From contig JACOZM010000127.1 of assembly GCA_016181345.1 (NCBI GenBank), positions 1 through 15,229 of the forward strand: a stretch of DNA of 15,229 nucleotides. The letters run 5' to 3'. This DNA is from Candidatus Woesearchaeota archaeon. GTDB taxonomy: Archaea > Nanobdellota > Nanobdellia > Woesearchaeales > GW2011-AR9. The notes under the pieces were generated by a model. The model was not told where the DNA came from, searched no databases, and saw only the letters and a list, made by a program, of their open reading frames with translations. Below, one piece after another: positions 6,249-12,561 of the stretch; position 1 is the stretch's first letter; every line of letters starts with the position of its first letter. The position numbers and the translations under genes are program-made.

Positions 6249-7670
6249 ATGGCAAAAATAAGCCCAGTAGCGGCAAAATATATCGTTCATGCATCTATTA
6301 AGATTGAAGGTATAGTAGATCGTCCGGATGTCATCGGAGCAATTTTTGGACAGACGGAAGGTTTGTTAGGAGCAGATTTAGAATTACGAGAATTACAACG
6401 GTCGGGAAGAATCGGCAGAATCGAGGTTAATGTTTCAACATCTTCCGGAAAAACGGAAGGAGAAATTGTTATTCCTAGTTCTTTAGATAAGACAGAAACA
6501 GCTATTGTTGCAGCAGCGTTAGAAGTTATCCAGAGGATCGGACCTTGTAATGCGAAAGTAGAAGTTAATAATATTGAAGACGTAAGAATCAGCAAGCGGC
6601 AGTTTGTGATTGAAAGAGCTAAGGCCTTATTAAAGGATCTTACCGAAAGGACATTGCCTGATTCTCAAGAATTGGCTGATGAAGTTGCTCAATCTGTAAG
6701 AATGATGGAAGCAGTGACTTATGGCCGAGAACGGCTAGATGCCGGCCCAGCTATAGAAGAGAGTGATGAAATTATCATTGTTGAAGGAAGAGCTGATGTT
6801 CTGAACTTATTAAAACATGGGTTCAAGAATGCGATTGCTTTAAATGGAACTTCTGTCCCTCAGACGATCAAAGACCTTACCCGAAAGAAAACAAGCACTG
6901 TTTTTGTTGATGGAGACCGAGGCGGCGACTTAATTATCCGAGAGTTGTTAGGAACAGCGGAAATGGACTTCGTATCTAAAGCTCCGGACGGAAAAGAAGT
7001 TGAGGAAATAACCAAGAAGGAAATCCATAAAGCTTTACGGGGAAGAATAACTGCTGAGCAATGTAAGTTAGATTTAGGGATTGATGATACAGGAGCCTTA
7101 AAGGAAGATCATGCTGGAAATACGAGAATGCAGAGCAATTATCGTATGCCTCAGAAAAAATTTGAGCAGAATGATGTTCGTGAGCAGAGAGACAACCGTG
7201 ATATGAGAGATTCACGAGAAGGAAGAGATAACAAGGATCAAATTAGAACTTCCCGCGTACAACCTCGGCAATCGAATGCACCATTTAATCCTCAAGGAAG
7301 CAACTCTGGATCTAATGGCAGCACTAATGGATCTCCGGTCAATAGTTCTCCAGCACCAAGAAGGGATAAAAAATTGAGTCCTGATGAAGTTAAAATTTTC
7401 AAAGCAACCCTTGAAGATCTTTTTGGCACTAAGGGCGCGTGCATCTTTGACCAAAAGCTGAATGTCCTAGGAAAAGTTCCCTTGTCAGAGTTAAGTTCGA
7501 CGATTAAAAGCTTAAATGGCGGAGTCTATGCTTTGGCTTTAGATGGAGCGGCGGACATAGAATTAGTCAGAACTGCTGAAAAGCTAGGAGTTACTTATGT
7601 TATAGCTCCGGGAAGCAAGATCAAAGAAGCCAGTAAAGTTGTTGTTGTAACGGATGAGATGCTAGTTTAA
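6249..7670 (+). CDS. dnaG: Archaeal DnaG-type primase / exosome-associated Toprim protein
   Basis: Archaeal DnaG has a Toprim core, shows primase activity in vitro in some species, and is a stable partner of the RNA exosome with Csl4. Residues 1-165 match the family's N-terminal region (AKYIVHASIKIEGIVDRPDV, then AIFGQTEGLLG). The Toprim domain spans about 170-260, with catalytic Glu179 in IIIVEGRADV and the acidic metal cluster DGDRGGD at 221-227. Residues 280-375 are a low-complexity linker, first rich in Arg, Asp and Asn, then in Ser, Gly and Asn. A C-terminal alpha/beta domain (about 378-473) follows, ending in VVVVTDEMLV. The total of 473 residues is within or slightly above the family's usual range. 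The gene stands alone behind a 670-bp non-coding gap and is followed by a T-rich terminator. Confidence 0.95.
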   Translation: MAKISPVAAKYIVHASIKIEGIVDRPDVIGAIFGQTEGLLGADLELRELQRSGRIGRIEVNVSTSSGKTEGEIVIPSSLDKTETAIVAAALEVIQRIGPCNAKVEVNNIEDVRISKRQFVIERAKALLKDLTERTLPDSQELADEVAQSVRMMEAVTYGRERLDAGPAIEESDEIIIVEGRADVLNLLKHGFKNAIALNGTSVPQTIKDLTRKKTSTVFVDGDRGGDLIIRELLGTAEMDFVSKAPDGKEVEEITKKEIHKALRGRITAEQCKLDLGIDDTGALKEDHAGNTRMQSNYRMPQKKFEQNDVREQRDNRDMRDSREGRDNKDQIRTSRVQPRQSNAPFNPQGSNSGSNGSTNGSPVNSSPAPRRDKKLSPDEVKIFKATLEDLFGTKGACIFDQKLNVLGKVPLSELSSTIKSLNGGVYALALDGAADIELVRTAEKLGVTYVIAPGSKIKEASKVVVVTDEMLV

Positions 7671-7672
7671 GG

Positions 7673-7717
7673 TTTTTATATCTTTTAATTTTATTTTTAT
7701 TTTCTTTCTTTTTTTAT
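7673..7717 (+). terminator. T-rich terminator after dnaG
   Basis: Starting two nt after the dnaG stop, about 45 bases contain repeated T runs (T5, T4, T5, T4 and finally T7 at 7709-7715). There is no hairpin. Such U-tracts are the known intrinsic termination signal of archaeal RNA polymerase. Confidence 0.7.
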
Positions 7718-7776
7718 TGCTACAGATCCTAATGGAATAAGCCTAGAATTGTATCAACATTAATCTCCAAGCGGTT

Positions 7777-8088
7777 TTATCTAAAATATTTTTTGCTTAA
7801 TCCCTCTACATATTGTCTAACTCGATCTACTGCTTCTTCATTAACAACAACGTAGACTTCTTGGCCGCCGTCAGAAACAGTACATCTTACTTTTAAAGCG
7901 TGATTGTAGTACGTGCCTGGCCTTAATCCCTGATGCTTTCCTCCAGCTGTCTGAAAAGACTTATTGGCATGAACTGTTTGCACATCAGCATGGGTGGCTA
8001 GTTCTTCTAGCGGTCTTACCAAATCCTTAAAACTGGTCCATGAACTCCAACTGCTTCTATTTTTTTCCCCATTTTTTGTAAAAAACAA
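7777..8088 (-). CDS. Hypothetical protein of about 100 aa; start uncertain (possible one-base frameshift)
   Basis: I recognise no family. The frame is open back to a TTG at 8088 and contains no internal ATG. The body after residue 16 looks like a folded alpha/beta domain: a helix (KDLVRPLEELATHA), then GLRPGTYYNHALKVRCTV, a strand pair (EVYVVVNEEA), and a basic C-terminal helix (RVRQYVEGLSKKYFR). The TATA box at 8095-8102 predicts transcription starting at about 8072. That is downstream of the TTG and exactly at an ATG in another frame. Adding one A to the A7 run at 8060-8066 would join that ATG to the open frame and give an N-terminus reading MGKKNRSSWSSWTSF. I therefore suspect the true start is 8072. 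The gene lies convergent to dnaG and divergent from the HerA-like gene. Confidence 0.65.
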   Translation of the reverse strand: MFFTKNGEKNRSSWSSWTSFKDLVRPLEELATHADVQTVHANKSFQTAGGKHQGLRPGTYYNHALKVRCTVSDGGQEVYVVVNEEAVDRVRQYVEGLSKKYFR

Positions 8089-8094
8089 CGAATT

Positions 8095-8102
8095 TATTTA
8101 AA
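8095..8102 (-). promoter_or_regulatory. TATA box for the ~100-aa unknown gene
   Basis: Read on the minus strand, TTTAAATA is centred at about 8098.5. That predicts a start near 8072, where an ATG lies, and this conflicts with the TTG at 8088. Confidence 0.5.
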
Positions 8103-8214
8103 ATTATCTCCTCTTTGTAAGATTCAGTACTTTTGGTAACTTGTTTATGCTTCCATTATCTTGCGGCTTTATTAAAGGTAAAACTAGAAACATTTTTATC
8201 CTCTTCTGATTTAA

Positions 8215-8240
8215 GCTGAATTAAAGAAGTGAGGTTCAGC
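8215..8240 (+). promoter_or_regulatory. Hairpin presenting the HerA-like gene's Shine-Dalgarno
   Basis: GCTGAA 8215-8220 pairs with TTCAGC 8235-8240, leaving a 14-nt loop that contains AAGTGAGG. GAGG at 8231-8234 lies ten nt before the ATG at 8245 and is the likely ribosome-binding site. The hairpin may simply expose it or may be a target for regulation. A weak TATA candidate, TTTATTAAAG, lies near 8168-8177. Confidence 0.4.
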
Positions 8241-8244
8241 CGAG

Positions 8245-9591
8245 ATGGTTTTTGATGTTATTATTGGGAGAAGCAAAAAGGACGTTCAGAAATATGGCAA
8301 AGAAGGAACGGTCTTGATGGGGAAGCAGTATGTTCAGATGGGCCAAACAACATCTCTTTCTAATCCAGTTTATATGGACGTAGCCGGGGCGCATGTTGTT
8401 TTCATTGTGGGAAAACGTGGATCTGGAAAATCCTACACAATGGGAGCTATTGCTGAAGGGCTAACTGATTTACCATTAGAGATCAAACAAAATTTATCAA
8501 TTGTCCTTCTAGATACCATGGGAATATACTGGACGATGAAGTATCCTAATTTTCTCGATGCAGATCTCGTAAAACAATGGGGGTTTGAGCCAAAAGGTTT
8601 AGACGTGAAAATTTACACACCAACCGGTTTTTTTTATAAGTATCAAGACGAAGGCATTCCAACTGATTATCCGTTTTCTTTACGGCCAATTGACGTTAAT
8701 CCTGAAGATTGGTGCCAGGCATTTTCTTTAAATCCTAATTCGGCAGAAGGAGTTTTAATAACAAAAATAGTTCAAAAGCTTGGCGTTCAGGGAGAGAGTT
8801 ACGCGATGGATGACCTTATCCATGCCGTCCGAGAAGATGAAGAGAGTGATAAGGTTGTTAAAAATATTGTCATCAACCAGTTTGAGAAAGCGAAAGGATG
8901 GGAGATATTTTCTGAAGAAGGAACTCCACTAAAAGATATTGTTTCCGGAGGGCAAGTTACTGTCTTAGATGTTTCTCCTTATGCAACTATGGCTTCGGGA
9001 TGGGAGATCAAAGCTTTAGTCGTCGGATTAATTTGTCGGACGTTATTCAGCCAGCGGATGTTAGCCAGGAAGACGGAAGAATTTAAGTCTGTTGATGCGG
9101 CTATGCATTATTTTTCTAAAGAAGTAGAAGAAAAAATGGAAGAACCCTTAGTGTGGCTGGCCTTAGATGAGGCTCATGAATTACTTCCCCGAGAGGGAAA
9201 GACTGCAGCAACTCAAGCCCTTATCACTATTCTAAGAGAAGGCCGGCAGCCAGGAATAAGTTTAATTCTTGCTTCACAACAGCCAGGGAAGATTCATACT
9301 GATGTTATGACGCAATCAGATATTGTTCTAGCTCATCGGTTGACGGCAAGGATGGATGTAGAAGCTCTACAGATGCTTACTCAGAGTTATATGCGCCAAG
9401 GTTTAGAAAGGGAAATCGATAATTTGCCCAGAGTCAAAGGTTCTGCTGTGTTGTTTGATGATGCAAATGAAAGGATTTTCCCTGTTCAGATGCGCCCGAG
9501 ATTTACGTGGCACGGCGGAGGAAGCCCTACTGCTATCCAAGAGAAGAAAAATTATTTCAGCGAAGCAATGGAAAAGTTGAAAGATATATGA
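8245..9591 (+). CDS. HerA-like DUF87 hexameric ATPase / DNA translocase
   Basis: HerA ATPases of the FtsK/HerA class form hexamers that pump DNA, usually with the NurA nuclease in end resection. Residues 20-50 form a short beta region resembling the N-terminal HAS barrel. Walker A, VGKRGSGKS, has Lys62 and Ser63. Walker B, LALDEAHE, has Asp308 and Glu309. The REGRQPGISLILASQQP block at 331-347 combines the conserved Arg residues with the sensor Gln typical of this family. At 448 residues it is a little shorter than classical HerA (about 500). No NurA gene is adjacent. The start at 8245 is supported by the GAGG site. It could be HerA itself or a paralogous DUF87 ATPase, so I leave the symbol empty. 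Confidence 0.88.
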   Translation: MVFDVIIGRSKKDVQKYGKEGTVLMGKQYVQMGQTTSLSNPVYMDVAGAHVVFIVGKRGSGKSYTMGAIAEGLTDLPLEIKQNLSIVLLDTMGIYWTMKYPNFLDADLVKQWGFEPKGLDVKIYTPTGFFYKYQDEGIPTDYPFSLRPIDVNPEDWCQAFSLNPNSAEGVLITKIVQKLGVQGESYAMDDLIHAVREDEESDKVVKNIVINQFEKAKGWEIFSEEGTPLKDIVSGGQVTVLDVSPYATMASGWEIKALVVGLICRTLFSQRMLARKTEEFKSVDAAMHYFSKEVEEKMEEPLVWLALDEAHELLPREGKTAATQALITILREGRQPGISLILASQQPGKIHTDVMTQSDIVLAHRLTARMDVEALQMLTQSYMRQGLEREIDNLPRVKGSAVLFDDANERIFPVQMRPRFTWHGGGSPTAIQEKKNYFSEAMEKLKDI

Positions 9592-9662
9592 AACCAATAT
9601 TTAGTTGATCGCGATGCGTATTATCTTTTATTATTATTAATATTATTAATCACTTATAATTT

Positions 9663-10472
9663 CTATTTTCCCATCAATGACTGAGCAACATCATCAAGAT
9701 TATAAGTTGTTCCTAATGTTCTTAAAACTCTTTGCGCTTCTGGAGTTATAGTTAACCCTGGCCAGCGTTGGGTATCAGCTAATTGAGGAAACCGCTCTTG
9801 ATATAAGGCCAAGATATTTTCTAGTTTTTGCTTTCTACTTAATTCGTTTTGAGCGTGATAGATTGATTTAGCATCACTAAATATCTTATCGTAAGCATCC
9901 TGCCAAGACTTTACTGTGCTTAATAATCCTGGAACAGTTTCTCTACTTCCCGTTGCGGAGGCGTAACATGAACCTCCACCTGGGTTAGTTTTGGCTAAAC
10001 TTCTTGATTCAATAGTCTCGCTGCTGCTAATGTATGAAGCACCAGTCGTTATCGTATATGTTCCATCTTGATTATCATCCAAGGAGAGAACACTGTTATC
10101 AATTAAGACTGGATCGCTAAAAGGATTGCTTCGGTAGGGTTCAACTTTTTTCACTAAAAGAGATTGATTTGATCCGGAAATAACGTAAACATCTCCTGCT
10201 TTTTTTGAAGCATGAGTGTATCCATCTTCATAAAGAAGGTTTACCTTTGCACCAAATATTTCTTCTAATGTTGGCAAGAAGAGACGATAGGTAGAATTCT
10301 CGTCTGAAAGATCTATTTGATTGTCATTCGGCTTTTCCACTTCTTCAGACGCTTCAGACTCTTTAGGCTGAGCTAGAGCAGAGGTCAAGAGCTCTAAGCC
10401 ATCGGGATGTCCTGCTACCATTAACCCAGACACTCCTGCTAAAAATCGTAAGACTCCTCTCCTAGTGGTCAT
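9663..10472 (-). CDS. Hypothetical exported protein with Tat signal peptide
   Basis: The N-terminus reads MTTRRGVLRFLAGVSGL, a twin-arginine signal with the Arg pair followed by a weakly hydrophobic helix. A possible signal-peptidase site follows the SALA motif about 34 residues in. Tat substrates are exported already folded, often with a cofactor. The mature part, about 235 residues, has an acidic linker (EEVEKPNDNQ), beta-rich segments (AGDVYVISGSNQSLLVKKV, DGTYTITTGASYI), a GGGSCYA motif with the only cysteine in the mature part, and a helical C-terminal third (residues 185-269). I recognise no family. An earlier ATG at 10478 is in frame, but the TATA box is centred 26-27 nt from 10472 and too near 10478, so I prefer 10472. 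It converges on the HerA-like gene. Confidence 0.82.
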   Translation of the reverse strand: MTTRRGVLRFLAGVSGLMVAGHPDGLELLTSALAQPKESEASEEVEKPNDNQIDLSDENSTYRLFLPTLEEIFGAKVNLLYEDGYTHASKKAGDVYVISGSNQSLLVKKVEPYRSNPFSDPVLIDNSVLSLDDNQDGTYTITTGASYISSSETIESRSLAKTNPGGGSCYASATGSRETVPGLLSTVKSWQDAYDKIFSDAKSIYHAQNELSRKQKLENILALYQERFPQLADTQRWPGLTITPEAQRVLRTLGTTYNLDDVAQSLMGK

Positions 10473-10494
10473 TTTCATTTGGCGATAGGGGGAA

Positions 10495-10502
10495 TTTATA
10501 AA
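10495..10502 (-). promoter_or_regulatory. TATA box for the Tat-exported protein (leaderless)
   Basis: TTTATAAA, palindromic, is centred at about 10498.5, which predicts a transcript starting at about 10472, at the second in-frame ATG. This separate promoter suggests the gene is not simply read through from the upstream 598-aa gene. Confidence 0.6.
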
Positions 10503-10561
10503 TCTTACGTAAATTACTACTTGTTAGGAGTTTCTCACTCTGGCGGGTGTTCTTAACTTCT

Positions 10562-12358
10562 TTAGTCTCTTCTTCTTGCAGGATGACGTCTAGGTGGAGT
10601 ATACTGATCCTTCCAGAATCTTTGCAGTAAGCTTTCAACCATCTCATTTACGATACTCATGTTTACTCCAGGATGGGTATGGTCATCATTATCAAAACTA
10701 TTGGTACTTTCTGTGGGTTGATCATCATCATCAGCATCATCCGTTCTTGATCGAGATGCCCCATTAGGTTTGTGTTTTTCTTTTTTTTCTCTGCCCAGTT
10801 TTTTTGAACTTCTTTTTTTCTTAACTTCTTTTTCTCCTCCTTCGTTTAAATTTATCTCTCTATTCCCCGTGTCATTGAGACTTTTCATCTCCTCGCTGAT
10901 GTCCTTCGCAAATTCAATCTCTGCAATAATACTAAAACTGCGTATTCCGTAATGAGGATCTGGATTTTCTTTAGGATCAAGACAATTCCATCCAAGCCAA
11001 TAGGAACCACTAGCAGGAAAAACATAAAGAACTCCAGCTTCATAGCTGTGTTTTGGCAAGGCTATCTCTTTAGATAATTGCCTTATTTTATCCCCTAATT
11101 CCCGCATTGATCGATATCGTCCGCTGATTTCGTCATCTTTGCTATCTTTTTTACTATCTCTCTTTCTATCTTTCTTTCCTTTTTCTTTACTAGATTTAGT
11201 GTCTCTAATCAGATATTCCAGCCTAAATTCTTCGTTTGTTCGATCAGGAATACATCCAGTCTCTAAGAGGATATCTTCTGAAAATGGAAAATGCAACTGG
11301 ATCCGCGAATACTGATTTGGTGATTCTAGATGCCCTGGATTGTTTGAATCTAAAGGAACTTTCTTACCGTCTGTTCCTTCTTTTCCTTTTACTGCTAGAG
11401 GATTACTCATTGGATGATCATTTACTGGACGATCCTGGATTGGATGGTCGCTATCTAGGTTGATATCATCAAAAGGTAGAAGATATTGTTTTCCATCAAG
11501 GGCTGCTGGTACTTTTTTTCTGAACCTAAAAGATAATTGCAACGAGTTATTCTGTATTTGTTGTTTCTCTGACAACTTACTATCTTTTTTAGTATCACTA
11601 TCATTGCTTATCTCTTTATCTGAAGATGCCGGCCTGTTTTCGTAATACGAAGAATCTAATTTTTTAAAAGGAAATTTCATCTGATCTCCATCAAGAAAAT
11701 AGTGGACGATATCTTTTATCTTACTTGTATCTAGTGCTATGCCCATGACTCTTTCGTATCTTTGTTGTACTTCATCAAGGATAGGAGGCTCATGTCCATT
11801 ATCAACAAGACCATAAGTTAGGATAAGGACATCAGTCATTAAATCTAAAGTTGTTGTAGCCCAGTCTTGCTGATGAACTTTTTTCTTAGGCTCCATCCTC
11901 TCTTTTTCAAGAATAGAATCAATCAAAATAGGATCAATCTTTTGAGAAGTATATCTAGAAGCAAGAGCCTGAATAGTAGCGTAAACGAATCTGCCGGATG
12001 TCATCATAGAATGTAGAGGACCTAATTTTTCTTCTATAGCAACGGCGATACCACCGGCAGAATATCTCTTTCTTTTATTTTGATCAACTTCTTGTTCTTC
12101 TCGTTCTTCTTCATGAGAACTTGATCCTAGATGGTCAGCTTGCCCTACGTGATCTTGTTCTTCTAATCCTTCATGTAGTGAGAGAGTTAAACTGGGTAGA
12201 AGAGTAGGGGGTAGAAAAGTTGAATGATACGAAAGACTTTCTTTTAAAATGTCATCAATGACTCTTTGTCCAACACGTAGTCCTCTTTTCCTTAAGAGAG
12301 ACTGAACGTGTTCACTCCCTTGAATGTTATCAAGGTAAAAAGCATCATCTTTTGTCAA
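10562..12358 (-). CDS. Large, mostly disordered hypothetical protein (598 aa) with recurring LxFxF-type motifs
   Basis: I recognise no family. Two parts look folded: residues 95-235 (helical, including ATTTLDLMTDVLILTYGLV) and 411-490 (helix, then GVLYVFPASGSYWLGWNCL and FSIIAEIEF strands). Between and after these lie highly charged stretches: 62-98, 241-268, 385-410 (KEKGKKDRKR, DSKKDSK) and 500-565 with runs of Lys and then Asp. Four short hydrophobic-aromatic motifs recur in or next to the linkers: QMKFPF (226), LQLSFRF (273), QYLLPF (291) and IQLHFPF (353). The start is a TTG at 12358 with GAGG at 12368-12371. An ATG at 12365 is out of frame and meets a stop at once. It follows the GHKL ATPase gene on the same strand after 203 bp. 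Confidence 0.8.
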   Translation of the reverse strand: MTKDDAFYLDNIQGSEHVQSLLRKRGLRVGQRVIDDILKESLSYHSTFLPPTLLPSLTLSLHEGLEEQDHVGQADHLGSSSHEEEREEQEVDQNKRKRYSAGGIAVAIEEKLGPLHSMMTSGRFVYATIQALASRYTSQKIDPILIDSILEKERMEPKKKVHQQDWATTTLDLMTDVLILTYGLVDNGHEPPILDEVQQRYERVMGIALDTSKIKDIVHYFLDGDQMKFPFKKLDSSYYENRPASSDKEISNDSDTKKDSKLSEKQQIQNNSLQLSFRFRKKVPAALDGKQYLLPFDDINLDSDHPIQDRPVNDHPMSNPLAVKGKEGTDGKKVPLDSNNPGHLESPNQYSRIQLHFPFSEDILLETGCIPDRTNEEFRLEYLIRDTKSSKEKGKKDRKRDSKKDSKDDEISGRYRSMRELGDKIRQLSKEIALPKHSYEAGVLYVFPASGSYWLGWNCLDPKENPDPHYGIRSFSIIAEIEFAKDISEEMKSLNDTGNREINLNEGGEKEVKKKRSSKKLGREKKEKHKPNGASRSRTDDADDDDQPTESTNSFDNDDHTHPGVNMSIVNEMVESLLQRFWKDQYTPPRRHPARRRD

Positions 12359-12526
12359 TATTCATTTCCTCGTGATCATACGACGATGTTGATTATACAG
12401 ATAATGTTATTGAATATTCAGTAACAAACTATTTATTAAAAATCTTCCATCAAATCTATTCATTAGCAATTATTGGTTAAAGACTATTATCCATTAAATT
12501 ATTTATCTTGGATTATTTATTCAAAA

Positions 12527-12558
12527 TAATTTAGTAACTACATAACTAATTTAGTAAC
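12527..12558. repeat. 12-bp direct repeat with 20-bp period
   Basis: TAATTTAGTAAC occurs at 12527-12538 and again at 12547-12558, directly beyond the stop of the GHKL ATPase gene. The 20-bp period is close to two helical turns, so it might be a protein site. It lies in an AT-rich gap and may be chance. The rest of the 12359-12561 gap holds only a weak TATA candidate near 12393-12398 (minus strand). Confidence 0.35.
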
Positions 12559-12561
12559 AAC

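Noticed and set aside
10770..11645. Several 60-75 codon frames on the + strand inside the 598-aa gene
   Set aside because: They are Leu/Phe/Ser-rich mirror images of Lys/Asp/Glu-rich coding sequence on the minus strand. They have no promoter or ribosome-binding signal.
12359..12365. ATG at 12365 as the start of the 598-aa protein
   Set aside because: It is out of frame and reaches a stop after three codons. Its distance to the GAGG site is only two nt. TTG 12358 is in frame with suitable spacing, although a one-base error in the T3 run cannot be excluded.
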